From positions 1-5,537 of the forward strand of contig QGUH01000318.1 of the NCBI GenBank assembly GCA_003242355.1: a DNA stretch of 5,537 bases. The letters run 5' to 3'. Position 1 is the stretch's first letter. Each line of letters begins with the position of its first letter. The notes below the pieces were generated by a model. That model ran no database searches. It had not been told where the DNA came from and saw nothing but the letters and a program-made list of their open reading frames with translations. Position numbers and translations under genes: made by a program. Below are positions 1 to 5,309 of the stretch, one piece after another. Source of the stretch: Pseudomonadota bacterium (GTDB lineage Bacteria; Myxococcota_A; Polyangia; Polyangiales; Polyangiaceae).

Positions 1-405
1 CGGGGAAGCCGGGGGGCGGGGGAGCTTGGTTCGCGCGGGCCCGGGGGGCAACCCGGGGTTCTGGCCGCGGGGGGGACCCGCCCCCGTGAACGGCCGGTTT
101 CGCTCGGGAATTGGCCGGCGCTCGCGACCAATGCGCTGGTCGTCAATGCGCGGATCGATGGGCCCGGAGAGAGCTGCAGCTCGCTGTCGATCGCAACCAC
201 CACGATTCTGAACGGCAGCGCCGTCGTGACCGGTCTCGTCGACATTTGCGATCCGAATGGCATCGAGACCAACAACGGCACTCTGAGCGGCGGCGTCACC
301 ACCGACTGCAGCTGCGTGATCGGCTGCGAGGAGCCCGCACCCGAGCCCGAGCCCGAGCCCGGGCCCCCCGCACCCGAGCCCGAGCCGGAACCCTTGGTCG
401 AGTAA
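1..405 (+). CDS. C-terminal part of a probable exported Cys-containing protein with a Pro-Glu tail (5' end outside window)
   Basis: I do not recognise the family. The reading frame is open from base 1 to a TAA at 403-405, giving 134 visible codons. Residues ~41-109 look like a real extracellular, beta-rich domain: small and polar residues, many Thr/Ser/Asn/Gly, and cysteines at visible positions 59, 83, 103, 105 and 109 that could form disulphides, ending in the motif DCSCVIGC. From ~111 the chain becomes a low-complexity tail of alternating Pro and Glu, interrupted by GPPAP, and ends PLVE. Such tails are common as spacers in surface proteins of high-GC Gram-negatives. The first ~35 visible residues are Gly/Arg-rich and unlike the rest. 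The DNA there has long G runs, so the frame and the residues in that part are doubtful. No start or signal peptide is in the window. Function unknown; export is an inference from composition and cysteines. Confidence 0.6.
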   Translation, partial: RGSRGAGELGSRGPGGQPGVLAAGGTRPRERPVSLGNWPALATNALVVNARIDGPGESCSSLSIATTTILNGSAVVTGLVDICDPNGIETNNGTLSGGVTTDCSCVIGCEEPAPEPEPEPGPPAPEPEPEPLVE

Positions 406-422
406 GCAGCGCCTTCGAGCCC

Positions 423-439
423 CGACGCGGGGTCCGTCG
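423..439 (+). terminator. Weak hairpin followed by a short T tract, possible terminator of the first gene
   Basis: CGACG (423-427) can pair with CGTCG (435-439) around a 7-base loop. It begins 17 bases after the TAA and is followed by AATTCGATTTT, giving only four consecutive T. The position suits a terminator, but the 5-bp stem is short, so this is a weak call. Confidence 0.25.
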
Positions 440-454
440 AATTCGATTTTGGGG

Positions 455-474
455 GGGGCGGCGCGTGCCGCCCC
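455..474. terminator. Perfect GC hairpin between convergent genes, candidate bidirectional terminator
   Basis: GGGGCGGC (455-462) pairs perfectly with GCCGCCCC (467-474) around a GCGT loop. It lies almost midway between the stop of the first + gene (405) and the stop of the minus-strand DUF488 gene (509), where a transcript end is expected from both sides. Neither side has a proper T tract, so it would be a non-canonical terminator; the adjoining G run may also be partly sequencing noise. Confidence 0.4.
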
Positions 475-490
475 TAACCTCAATTGGGGC

Positions 491-524
491 GTCATCGTCG
501 CCGACTCGTCATCGTCGCCGACTC
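491..524. repeat. Perfect 17-bp tandem duplication across the stop codon of the DUF488 gene
   Basis: GTCATCGTCGCCGACTC occurs twice with no gap, at 491-507 and 508-524. On the minus strand the first-read copy encodes the last residues of the DUF488 protein and its TGA stop; the second copy lies just downstream and is not translated. Because the stop is in the first-read copy, gain or loss of one unit would not change the protein. It is most simply a recent slippage duplication. Confidence 0.9.
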
Positions 525-1015
525 TTCGTGGGCTTCGACTGGCCGAGAGGGCGTGCGGGGGTCGTGCTGGTGGATGACGGTCGCTTCGCGGCGGTTTTTC
601 GGGCAGTCGCGGCTTTCATCGTGCGCCGGAGTCGAGGACGGGCGCGGCGTGCACGTTGCTCGAGATAGGTTTTGAGCGCGACGGCGTTGTTGTGCTCGGC
701 GTCCTTGGCGCCGAAGAGGAGCGTTACGGTCGTGCCGCGGCAGGCCTCGACGAGCTCCTCGAGCGCTTCGGGGTGTGCGTCGAGCTCCGCGAAATAGCGC
801 TCCTGGAAGGCCGCCCACTTTTCCGGATCGTGCCCGAACCACTTCCGCAGGCTCGTGCTCGGGGCCACGTCCTTGCACCAGCGATCGAGGCGGATCGCTT
901 CTTTGGAGAGCCCTCTCGGCCAGACGCGGTCGACGAGGATTCGGTAGCCGTCCGAAGGCGAGGGCGGATCGTACACGCGCTTGACTCTCAGCGAAGCCGT
1001 TGCGGTGCGGGCCAT
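509..1015 (-). CDS. DUF488 / YeaO-family protein with a basic C-terminal tail
   Basis: The 168-residue product matches the DUF488 family (E. coli YeaO type). VKRVYDPP is at residues 11-18, SDGYRILVDR at 21-30, VWPRGL at 31-36, then DRWCKD, APSTSLRKWF, the FQERYFAEL helix, and VTLLFGAKDAEHNNA at ~97-111. E. coli YeaO is about 115 residues, and here the family core ends near residue 120. A tail of ~48 residues follows, with 18 Lys/Arg and no acidic residue, ending KSRRR; this extension is unusual. The biochemical role of the family is not established, so none is assigned. I chose the ATG at 1015, which puts the family core a few residues after the start; a GTG at 1030 would add five residues, and neither has a strong ribosome-binding site. 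The gene lies 126 bp downstream of hisIE on the same strand; cotranscription is possible but the gap holds a large inverted repeat. Confidence 0.85.
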   Translation of the reverse strand: MARTATASLRVKRVYDPPSPSDGYRILVDRVWPRGLSKEAIRLDRWCKDVAPSTSLRKWFGHDPEKWAAFQERYFAELDAHPEALEELVEACRGTTVTLLFGAKDAEHNNAVALKTYLEQRARRARPRLRRTMKAATARKTAAKRPSSTSTTPARPLGQSKPTKSRRR

Positions 1016-1066
1016 GACGTTGGCTTGCACCGCTTCGCGCCGTGGCGCAAATGCATCGACGCGAGC

Positions 1067-1129
1067 ACCCGGAGCGGGCGTGCCTGCGCACTCCGGTCAC
1101 GCGGGGATTGCGCTGCCCGCATACCGGGT
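1067..1129. repeat. Long imperfect inverted repeat between hisIE and the DUF488 gene
   Basis: Three nested helices can form: ACCCGG (1067-1072) with CCGGGT (1124-1129), GCGGGC (1074-1079) with GCCCGC (1115-1120), and GCGCA (1086-1090) with TGCGC (1109-1113). They are separated by small bulges and closed by an 18-base loop, giving 17 base pairs in total. The element lies 12 bases after the hisIE stop and about 50 bases before the DUF488 start, in the direction of transcription. It could end or attenuate the hisIE transcript, or stabilise an mRNA end. No T tract follows on the minus strand. Confidence 0.55.
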
Positions 1130-1141
1130 GGGGAGTTTCGA

Positions 1142-1801
1142 TCAGCGGTGACGGCTTGCCTTCTCGGCGTGGCCGCTCTGTTTGGTGCGGTCGGCGAGCA
1201 CGGCGAGTAACGCGCGCACGTCGAGCCCGCGCAAGCGGAGGCCGACGAGGAGGTGGTAGACGACGTCGGCGGCTTCGTCGAGCACGCGCTGGTCGCTCTC
1301 GGAAGCGAGGGCGCGAGCGTACTCGTCGGCTTCTTCGCGCATCTTCTTGCCGATCTTTTCGGCGCCGCCGTCGAGCAGCGAGCGGGTGTAGCTCCGCTCC
1401 GCGGTGCTCGTGGTCCGGTCGCGCAGGATGCGCTCGAGCAGCTGGAGGAAGGGCTCGGCCTCGACGGCTTCGCTCTCGACGGCACCGTCCGGACCCAAGC
1501 GCCGGAAGAAGCAGCTCGGGCGACCGGTGTGGCACGAGGGGCCTTCGGGATCGACCAAGAGGACGAGCGTGTCGGCGTCGCAGTCCGCGTAGACCGCGTG
1601 GACGCGCAGGACGTGCCCGCTCGTTTCGCCTTTGGTCCAGAGCGCGTTGCGGCTCCGGCTGAAGAAGGTCGCGTTGCCCGTGCGGAGCGTCCGCTCCAGA
1701 GCTTCGCGATTCATGTAGGCGACCATGCGCACTTGACCGGTCAAGCGATCCTGCGCGACGGCAGGCAACAGGCCCGTTTGGGAATCGAACGTGAGGTCCA
1801 C
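1142..1801 (-). CDS. hisIE: Bifunctional phosphoribosyl-AMP cyclohydrolase / phosphoribosyl-ATP pyrophosphatase
   Basis: This cytoplasmic enzyme catalyses steps 2 and 3 of histidine biosynthesis: the HisE half removes pyrophosphate from phosphoribosyl-ATP, and the HisI half opens the adenine ring of phosphoribosyl-AMP. The 219-residue product has the HisI domain first (~1-105): LPAVAQD at 12-18, AYMNREALE at 28-36, FSRSRNALWTKGETSGH at 47-63, the metal-binding ADCDAD at 72-77 (Asp73, 75, 77) and CHTGRPSC at 90-97 with the zinc-type cysteines (Cys74, 90, 97). The HisE (MazG-like) domain follows (~116-205), with EKIGKKMREEADE at 148-160 and DEAADVVYHLL at 175-185 carrying the acidic Mg-binding residues. 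All key residues appear intact. The GTG at 1801 is chosen because the family starts about here and no ATG or GTG is seen in frame close upstream; the Shine-Dalgarno is poor. A hairpin lies 16 bases upstream. No other his gene is visible in the window, so it may be separated from a his operon or lie at its edge. Confidence 0.95.
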   Translation of the reverse strand: MDLTFDSQTGLLPAVAQDRLTGQVRMVAYMNREALERTLRTGNATFFSRSRNALWTKGETSGHVLRVHAVYADCDADTLVLLVDPEGPSCHTGRPSCFFRRLGPDGAVESEAVEAEPFLQLLERILRDRTTSTAERSYTRSLLDGGAEKIGKKMREEADEYARALASESDQRVLDEAADVVYHLLVGLRLRGLDVRALLAVLADRTKQSGHAEKASRHR

Positions 1802-1817
1802 GGCGGGCGCGAGCCTA

Positions 1818-1836
1818 GCACCGCGGGCAGCGGTGC
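1818..1836. repeat. Perfect 7-bp stem hairpin just upstream of hisIE
   Basis: GCACCGC (1818-1824) pairs exactly with GCGGTGC (1830-1836) around a 5-base loop. It ends 16 bases before the hisIE start in the direction of translation. It would sit in the hisIE leader transcript or act as a dyad operator site, and could influence initiation at a start that lacks a good ribosome-binding site. Confidence 0.5.
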
Positions 1837-1896
1837 GGTCGAGGTCGGTTTTCCTGCGATTCGGTGCTCTTTTCTGGGTGCGAGTCGGCGCTCCTG

Positions 1897-1956
1897 CGAA
1901 GAGGGGGGGCGCCCCCGTGCTCGGGCTCGCTCGGGGGCCGCGCCCCTCGCTCTTCG
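1897..1956. repeat. 60-bp compound inverted repeat in the divergent intergenic region
   Basis: CGAAGAG (1897-1903) pairs with CTCTTCG (1950-1956), GGGGCGC (1906-1912) with GCGCCCC (1940-1946), and CCCC (1913-1916) with GGGG (1934-1937). Only 2-3-base bulges separate the helices, and the loop is ~17 bases. An alternative local palindrome is GGGGGCGCCCCC (1905-1916). The element is far more structured than neighbouring non-coding DNA. No T tract follows on either side, so it is not a classical terminator. Confidence 0.55.
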
Positions 1957-2037
1957 TGGACAAATACTCGAAATTCCGTGGAGATTCGATTGGCGTGATT
2001 CGTGCTCTCTCGCAACGCAAACCGCGTTCTGCCCCCC

Positions 2038-2041
2038 GGAG
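2038..2041 (+). promoter_or_regulatory. Ribosome-binding site of the dihaem lipoprotein gene
   Basis: GGAG followed by a 7-base spacer (ACCCCGC) precedes the ATG at 2049. This fixes the start there rather than at the many in-frame codons upstream to 1791, and it leaves a complete lipoprotein signal at the N terminus. Confidence 0.8.
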
Positions 2042-2048
2042 ACCCCGC

Positions 2049-4370
2049 ATGACCCCGATGGTTGCTCGCACTTCGCTCGCTAGCGCGCTGTTCGCGCTGC
2101 TCGCTCTCGGCTGTACCGAGTCCGAGCAAACTCCGGAGACCGACCTCACCGGCGTCGGACGCATCGTGTACGCCGTACGCCAGCACACGACGTTCGACGG
2201 CTCGGGCGCTCCGCGAATCGACGTCGCCGGCGGCATGGGCCAGGTGATGGACTACGGGCGCTACGTGCCCGGGGCGCGGCTCGAGATCCTCGATCTCGCG
2301 AGCGGCGAGGTGCAGAACGTGATCGCCGACTACCCCACGGCGGACGTGTCGAGCGTGGACGTGAGCTTCGACGCGAAGAAGGTCCTCTTCACGATGAAGC
2401 GGGACCCGAGCGACAACTACCACATCTACTGGGCGCCGCTCGAGCCCGGCCCCGACGGCACCTTCGAGGTCACGCAGCTCACGTTCGGTCCGTACGACGA
2501 TCAGAACGCGATTTTCGCTCCGGGCGGGCGCATCGTGTTCGCGACGAATCAGCCGTACACCGAGATGGGCACGCGCGCCGACGAATACAACCACGCGCGC
2601 GTGGTGACGCAGCTCGCGACCATCACGCTCGACGGCGGCGATGCCGACCGCAAGCTGTGCTCGCAGAACCTCTCGCACACGGTCACGCTGTTTCCCTTGC
2701 AAGACGGCCGCATCGGCTTTTCACGCTGGGAGCACCTCGAGAACGTCAACGACGTGAAGCTCTTCGCGATGAACCCCGACTGCACGCAGATGGTCGCGCT
2801 CGGCGGCCAGCACGGCAAGCCCGGCAACTCGATCGTGCAAGTGGTGGAGTCCGAGACTCCGAACGTGTTTTACGGCATCGTGACGAATCGCGACAACACG
2901 ATTCAGGCCGGCTCCCTCGTGCGGATCGACGCGCGCTCCGCGGTCGATCCGGCGCATTTCGACGAGGAAAAGTCGGAAGCCGAGACGTACACGTTGCTCA
3001 CCCCCGCGGTCCCCACGGGAGACGAGCCCTCCGCGGACGGGGTCGGGCGTTACCGCGCGCCGAGCGTGCTGCCGAACGGCGACATTCTGGTCTCGTGGGC
3101 GGATGGACCCGTCAACGACCTGAACGAGCTCATCCACACGCCGCCCGACTACGGCGTGTACGTGTTCGACGTGCAGCGGCGACGGCCGCAGCTCGTGAAG
3201 AACTACCTGGATACCTGGGAGCTCTACGCCAAGCCCATCGCCAAGCGCGAAGAGCCCCCGATCCTGTCGTCGCGTCAAGACACGGTGGACGCGTCCACGC
3301 CCACCACGTTCGGCTCGATCGACGTGCGCGTCACGTCCCTCGGCTTCAAGCACGGAGAGACCGTGAGCGGCGCGCAGTTCGACGACACGCCGATCGAGGA
3401 GGCGCTCCGGCACGCCGTCAAAGTGCGCATCATCGAGGGGTTCTCGAGCGAAGCGGCGCAACAGACGATGTTCGGCCTGACCATGGCCGAAGGCGCGGCG
3501 CTGCTCGGCGAAGCCACGGTGTACGCCGACGGATCGTGGCGCGCCGACATCCCGCCGTACATCCCGGTGCACCTGCAGCCGATCGACGAGTTCGACCTCG
3601 CCATTCGCAATCAGACCACGTGGATTCAGGGGATGCCGGGCGAAAGCCGCATCTGCGGCGGCTGCCACGAGGATCGGAGCCGCCCGAACGAAACGGCGAG
3701 TCAACAGCTGACGATCGCCTCCGGGAAGGACCCGGACGACTTCATGATCCCGGTCTCCGAGCGCACCGAGTATCCGTGGGCGTACGCCGACGATCCAGCG
3801 AACGAAAACGAGATTCAGAAGATTCTCGATGCGCGTTGCGTGTCCTGTCACAACGAGACGACGAACGGCAATCAACCGCAGCAGTACTACCGCGTCACGC
3901 TGATGGACGAGGCGACGGGCACCGAGACCGTCTACGAGATTCCGCGCCTCGATCTGTCGTCGCGCGAAATCACGGTTACGTACGACAACGATACACGCCC
4001 CTGGCCGGCGAGCTACGTCTCGCTGTTTTATCCCGCCGCGCTCAGCATGGGCATGGTCGAGGACGGCACGGTCGAGGGCACCTTGCCGCCGGCGTGGGCG
4101 ATACCGAGCGACGCGCGCAACAGCGCCGTGCTGGAGAAGCTCAACGTGACCTCGTGGCTCGATCCGTCGCGCTACGCCTGGCCGCTCGGCGAGCCGTTCT
4201 CGAACCCCGACATCGCCGGTGGCACCCGCACCGACCACGCGGCGATGGCGGGCCTGACGCGCGAAGAGCTGCAGAAGCTGATCCGTGCCATCGACATGGG
4301 CGGTCAGTTCTACGCGCGTACGAACACCGCCTTCCGACCCTTCGAAGCCGATCCCGTGTCCGCACCGTGA
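2049..4370 (+). CDS. Dihaem c-type lipoprotein with beta-propeller, hydrazine synthase alpha-like superfamily
   Basis: The product has 773 residues. Residues 1-22 form a lipoprotein signal (hydrophobic core, lipobox LALGC, acylated Cys22 followed by Thr), so the protein is membrane-anchored outside the cytoplasm. Residues ~36-400 contain PD40/TolB-like propeller strands, for example GRIVYAV (37-43), VTQLTFGPYDDQNAIFAPGG (141-160) then RIVFATNQ (161-168), DGRIGFSRWEHL (219-230) and LFAMNPDCT (238-246). Residues ~420-525 form a second beta-rich domain. Two haem c motifs follow: CGGCH at 536-540 in the context GMPGESRI, and CVSCH at 597-601 in ILDARCVSCHN. The C-terminal LTREELQKLIRAIDMGGQFY (736-755) is typical of the family end. 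Propeller, then two haem-bearing domains, is the known order in hydrazine synthase alpha, but similar proteins occur in organisms that make no hydrazine; no beta or gamma subunit is visible, so the substrate is unknown. Cys204 and Cys245 could form a disulphide. It is first in a likely operon with the HEAT-repeat gene 14 bp downstream. Gene structure is secure, exact function is not. Confidence 0.9.
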   Translation: MTPMVARTSLASALFALLALGCTESEQTPETDLTGVGRIVYAVRQHTTFDGSGAPRIDVAGGMGQVMDYGRYVPGARLEILDLASGEVQNVIADYPTADVSSVDVSFDAKKVLFTMKRDPSDNYHIYWAPLEPGPDGTFEVTQLTFGPYDDQNAIFAPGGRIVFATNQPYTEMGTRADEYNHARVVTQLATITLDGGDADRKLCSQNLSHTVTLFPLQDGRIGFSRWEHLENVNDVKLFAMNPDCTQMVALGGQHGKPGNSIVQVVESETPNVFYGIVTNRDNTIQAGSLVRIDARSAVDPAHFDEEKSEAETYTLLTPAVPTGDEPSADGVGRYRAPSVLPNGDILVSWADGPVNDLNELIHTPPDYGVYVFDVQRRRPQLVKNYLDTWELYAKPIAKREEPPILSSRQDTVDASTPTTFGSIDVRVTSLGFKHGETVSGAQFDDTPIEEALRHAVKVRIIEGFSSEAAQQTMFGLTMAEGAALLGEATVYADGSWRADIPPYIPVHLQPIDEFDLAIRNQTTWIQGMPGESRICGGCHEDRSRPNETASQQLTIASGKDPDDFMIPVSERTEYPWAYADDPANENEIQKILDARCVSCHNETTNGNQPQQYYRVTLMDEATGTETVYEIPRLDLSSREITVTYDNDTRPWPASYVSLFYPAALSMGMVEDGTVEGTLPPAWAIPSDARNSAVLEKLNVTSWLDPSRYAWPLGEPFSNPDIAGGTRTDHAAMAGLTREELQKLIRAIDMGGQFYARTNTAFRPFEADPVSAP

Positions 4371-4372
4371 GC

Positions 4373-4377
4373 AGGAG
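4373..4377 (+). promoter_or_regulatory. Ribosome-binding site of the HEAT-repeat gene
   Basis: AGGAG, then a 7-base spacer (ACCCCCG), precedes the ATG at 4385. It lies wholly in the 14-base gap after the preceding TGA. The arrangement nearly copies the site of the upstream gene (GGAGACCCC followed closely by ATG), which supports both starts and shared expression. Confidence 0.85.
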
Positions 4378-4384
4378 ACCCCCG

Positions 4385-5302
4385 ATGATCTCGATTCGAC
4401 GCCTCTTTCTGCCCGTCTCCCTCCTCGTGGCGTGTGCCGCGGCCGCGCCCGCATCGGCCGAGCCGCGGGTCCTCGCCGGCCGAGCCCGCACCTACGAGCA
4501 CCTCGAGCCCAACTCGCTCGAGCGCATCACGACGCCCGAGGCGCTGCTCGCGGAGCTCAAGCACCCGAACATCGCGCCGATGCGCCTCTGGAAGCTCCTC
4601 GAGCACGGCGAGAAGGTCGAGTGCCTCGCGTGCATTCCCTACGTCTCGCGGTTGCTCTACAGCGGCCACGCCAAGAACCGCGAAATTGCCGCGTGGTGGC
4701 TGCGGCGACGCATTTTCGGCGTGTTCGGGCCGGGAGAGGTCTACTCGCGGGTCGTTTCCACGCTCTCGGACGCGAAACAAAGCGAAGAGCGCCGCGCCTA
4801 TGCCGCCAACGCCATCGGTGAGTTCCTGAACCCCGCGGGCGTCAAGCACGTCGCGCGCGCGGCCGTGGACGATCCCTCGCCGCTCGTGCGCCGCGCCGCC
4901 GTCGAAGCGTTGCAGCGGTTGAACCACGAAGGCCCGGCGCAGGAGCTCGGCACCGCGCTCTCCGACGAGGACGAATCGGTCCGTCTCGCGGCGCTCCGTG
5001 CGGCGACGTCCATTCACGTGTTCTCGTCGGCGGACAAGCTCGTCGAGCTGCTCGGCGACGAATCGCCCGCCGTCCGCAAGCGCGCCGCCGAGGCGATCGG
5101 CGCCCTCAAAATCGCCGATGCCGTGGCGGGGCTCGTGGCCGTCGTGTCCGACGCGCAAGAATCGCCCGAGGTGACTGCGGCGGCGATCTGGGCGATCGGG
5201 CAGATCGGAGATCCCGCCGGCAAGGCGAGTGTCCAGGCGCGCCGCGACGACCCGAATCCGCTGATTCGGAGCGCCGCGGCGATCGCCCTGCGCCGGTTGT
5301 AG
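4385..5302 (+). CDS. Exported HEAT-repeat protein, partner of the dihaem lipoprotein
   Basis: The product has 305 residues. The N terminus has two Arg (5-6), a hydrophobic stretch (7-21) and a signal-peptidase I site ASA/EP after residue 25. LVAC at 14-17 also fits a lipobox, so it may instead be a lipoprotein anchored at Cys17. Residues ~45-135 form a helical region without clear repeats, containing a CLAC (CxxC) pair at 80-83 and the segment EIAAWWLRRR (100-109). From ~136 to 305 about five HEAT-type helical repeats follow, for example PLVRRAAVEALQRL (166-179), ESVRLAALRAATSI (197-210), PAVRKRAAEAIGALK (228-242), EVTAAAIWAIGQIGDP (262-277) and PLIRSAAAIALRRL (292-305). HEAT arrays are usually protein-binding scaffolds; binding to the cytochrome encoded 14 bp upstream is an inference from the operon. 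The CxxC lacks the following His, so it is not a haem c site; a disulphide is possible. The gene ends 7 bases before a convergent stop. Confidence 0.9.
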   Translation: MISIRRLFLPVSLLVACAAAAPASAEPRVLAGRARTYEHLEPNSLERITTPEALLAELKHPNIAPMRLWKLLEHGEKVECLACIPYVSRLLYSGHAKNREIAAWWLRRRIFGVFGPGEVYSRVVSTLSDAKQSEERRAYAANAIGEFLNPAGVKHVARAAVDDPSPLVRRAAVEALQRLNHEGPAQELGTALSDEDESVRLAALRAATSIHVFSSADKLVELLGDESPAVRKRAAEAIGALKIADAVAGLVAVVSDAQESPEVTAAAIWAIGQIGDPAGKASVQARRDDPNPLIRSAAAIALRRL

Positions 5303-5309
5303 CCGACCG

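Larger units (their letters stand above)
1802..2048. promoter_or_regulatory. Divergent intergenic region serving hisIE and the cytochrome operon
   Basis: These 247 bp separate two divergently read starts and so must hold both promoters unless transcription enters from elsewhere. The hisIE-proximal half is GC-rich and contains two inverted repeats (1818-1836 and 1897-1956). The operon-proximal part, ~1957-2000, is locally A/T-richer (for example GGACAAATACTCGAAATT) and is the likeliest promoter zone. TGGACA at 1957-1962 resembles a -35 box, but the possible -10 (GAGATT, 1981-1986, 18-base spacer) matches poorly. No promoter is assigned with confidence. Confidence 0.4.

Noticed and set aside
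326..400. CRISPR-like or regulatory repeat in the CCCGAG-rich stretch
   Set aside because: The repeat is six bases in phase with codons and encodes the Pro-Glu tail; there are no spacers.
509..1030. GTG at 1030 as the start of the DUF488 gene
   Set aside because: It adds five residues without a better ribosome-binding site; the ATG at 1015 already covers the family core. It cannot be fully excluded.
492..1535. 347-codon minus-strand frame overlapping both hisIE and the DUF488 gene
   Set aside because: Arg-rich, no domain, and runs through two genes that have clear family motifs in another frame.
1791..2048. N-terminal extension of the dihaem gene by 86 codons to an upstream ATG
   Set aside because: It would overlap hisIE and bury the lipoprotein signal inside the protein. 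The ATG at 2049 has a well-placed GGAG and gives a complete lipobox at residue 22.
1802..2048. Classical histidine attenuator with a His-rich leader peptide before hisIE
   Set aside because: No short frame with consecutive His codons was seen on the minus strand. Only hairpins are present.
1253..2083. 276-codon + strand frame antisense to hisIE
   Set aside because: It is the complement of the intact HisI/HisE motifs and shows no family signature of its own.
2657..4384. Long + strand extension of the HEAT-repeat frame upstream into the dihaem gene
   Set aside because: The extension is Arg/His-rich shadow sequence. The true start at 4385 has its own ribosome-binding site and signal peptide.
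2721..4454. 577-codon open frame on the minus strand across the dihaem gene
   Set aside because: Arg/Val/Gly-rich translation with no recognisable motif. It is a by-product of G/C third positions in the opposite strand; the + frame holds lipobox, propeller and haem motifs.
2049..5302. Reading the operon as a hydrazine synthase, hence an anammox bacterium
   Set aside because: Only the alpha-like architecture is present. The neighbour is a HEAT protein rather than a beta or gamma subunit, and the GC-rich style is unlike anammox planctomycetes.
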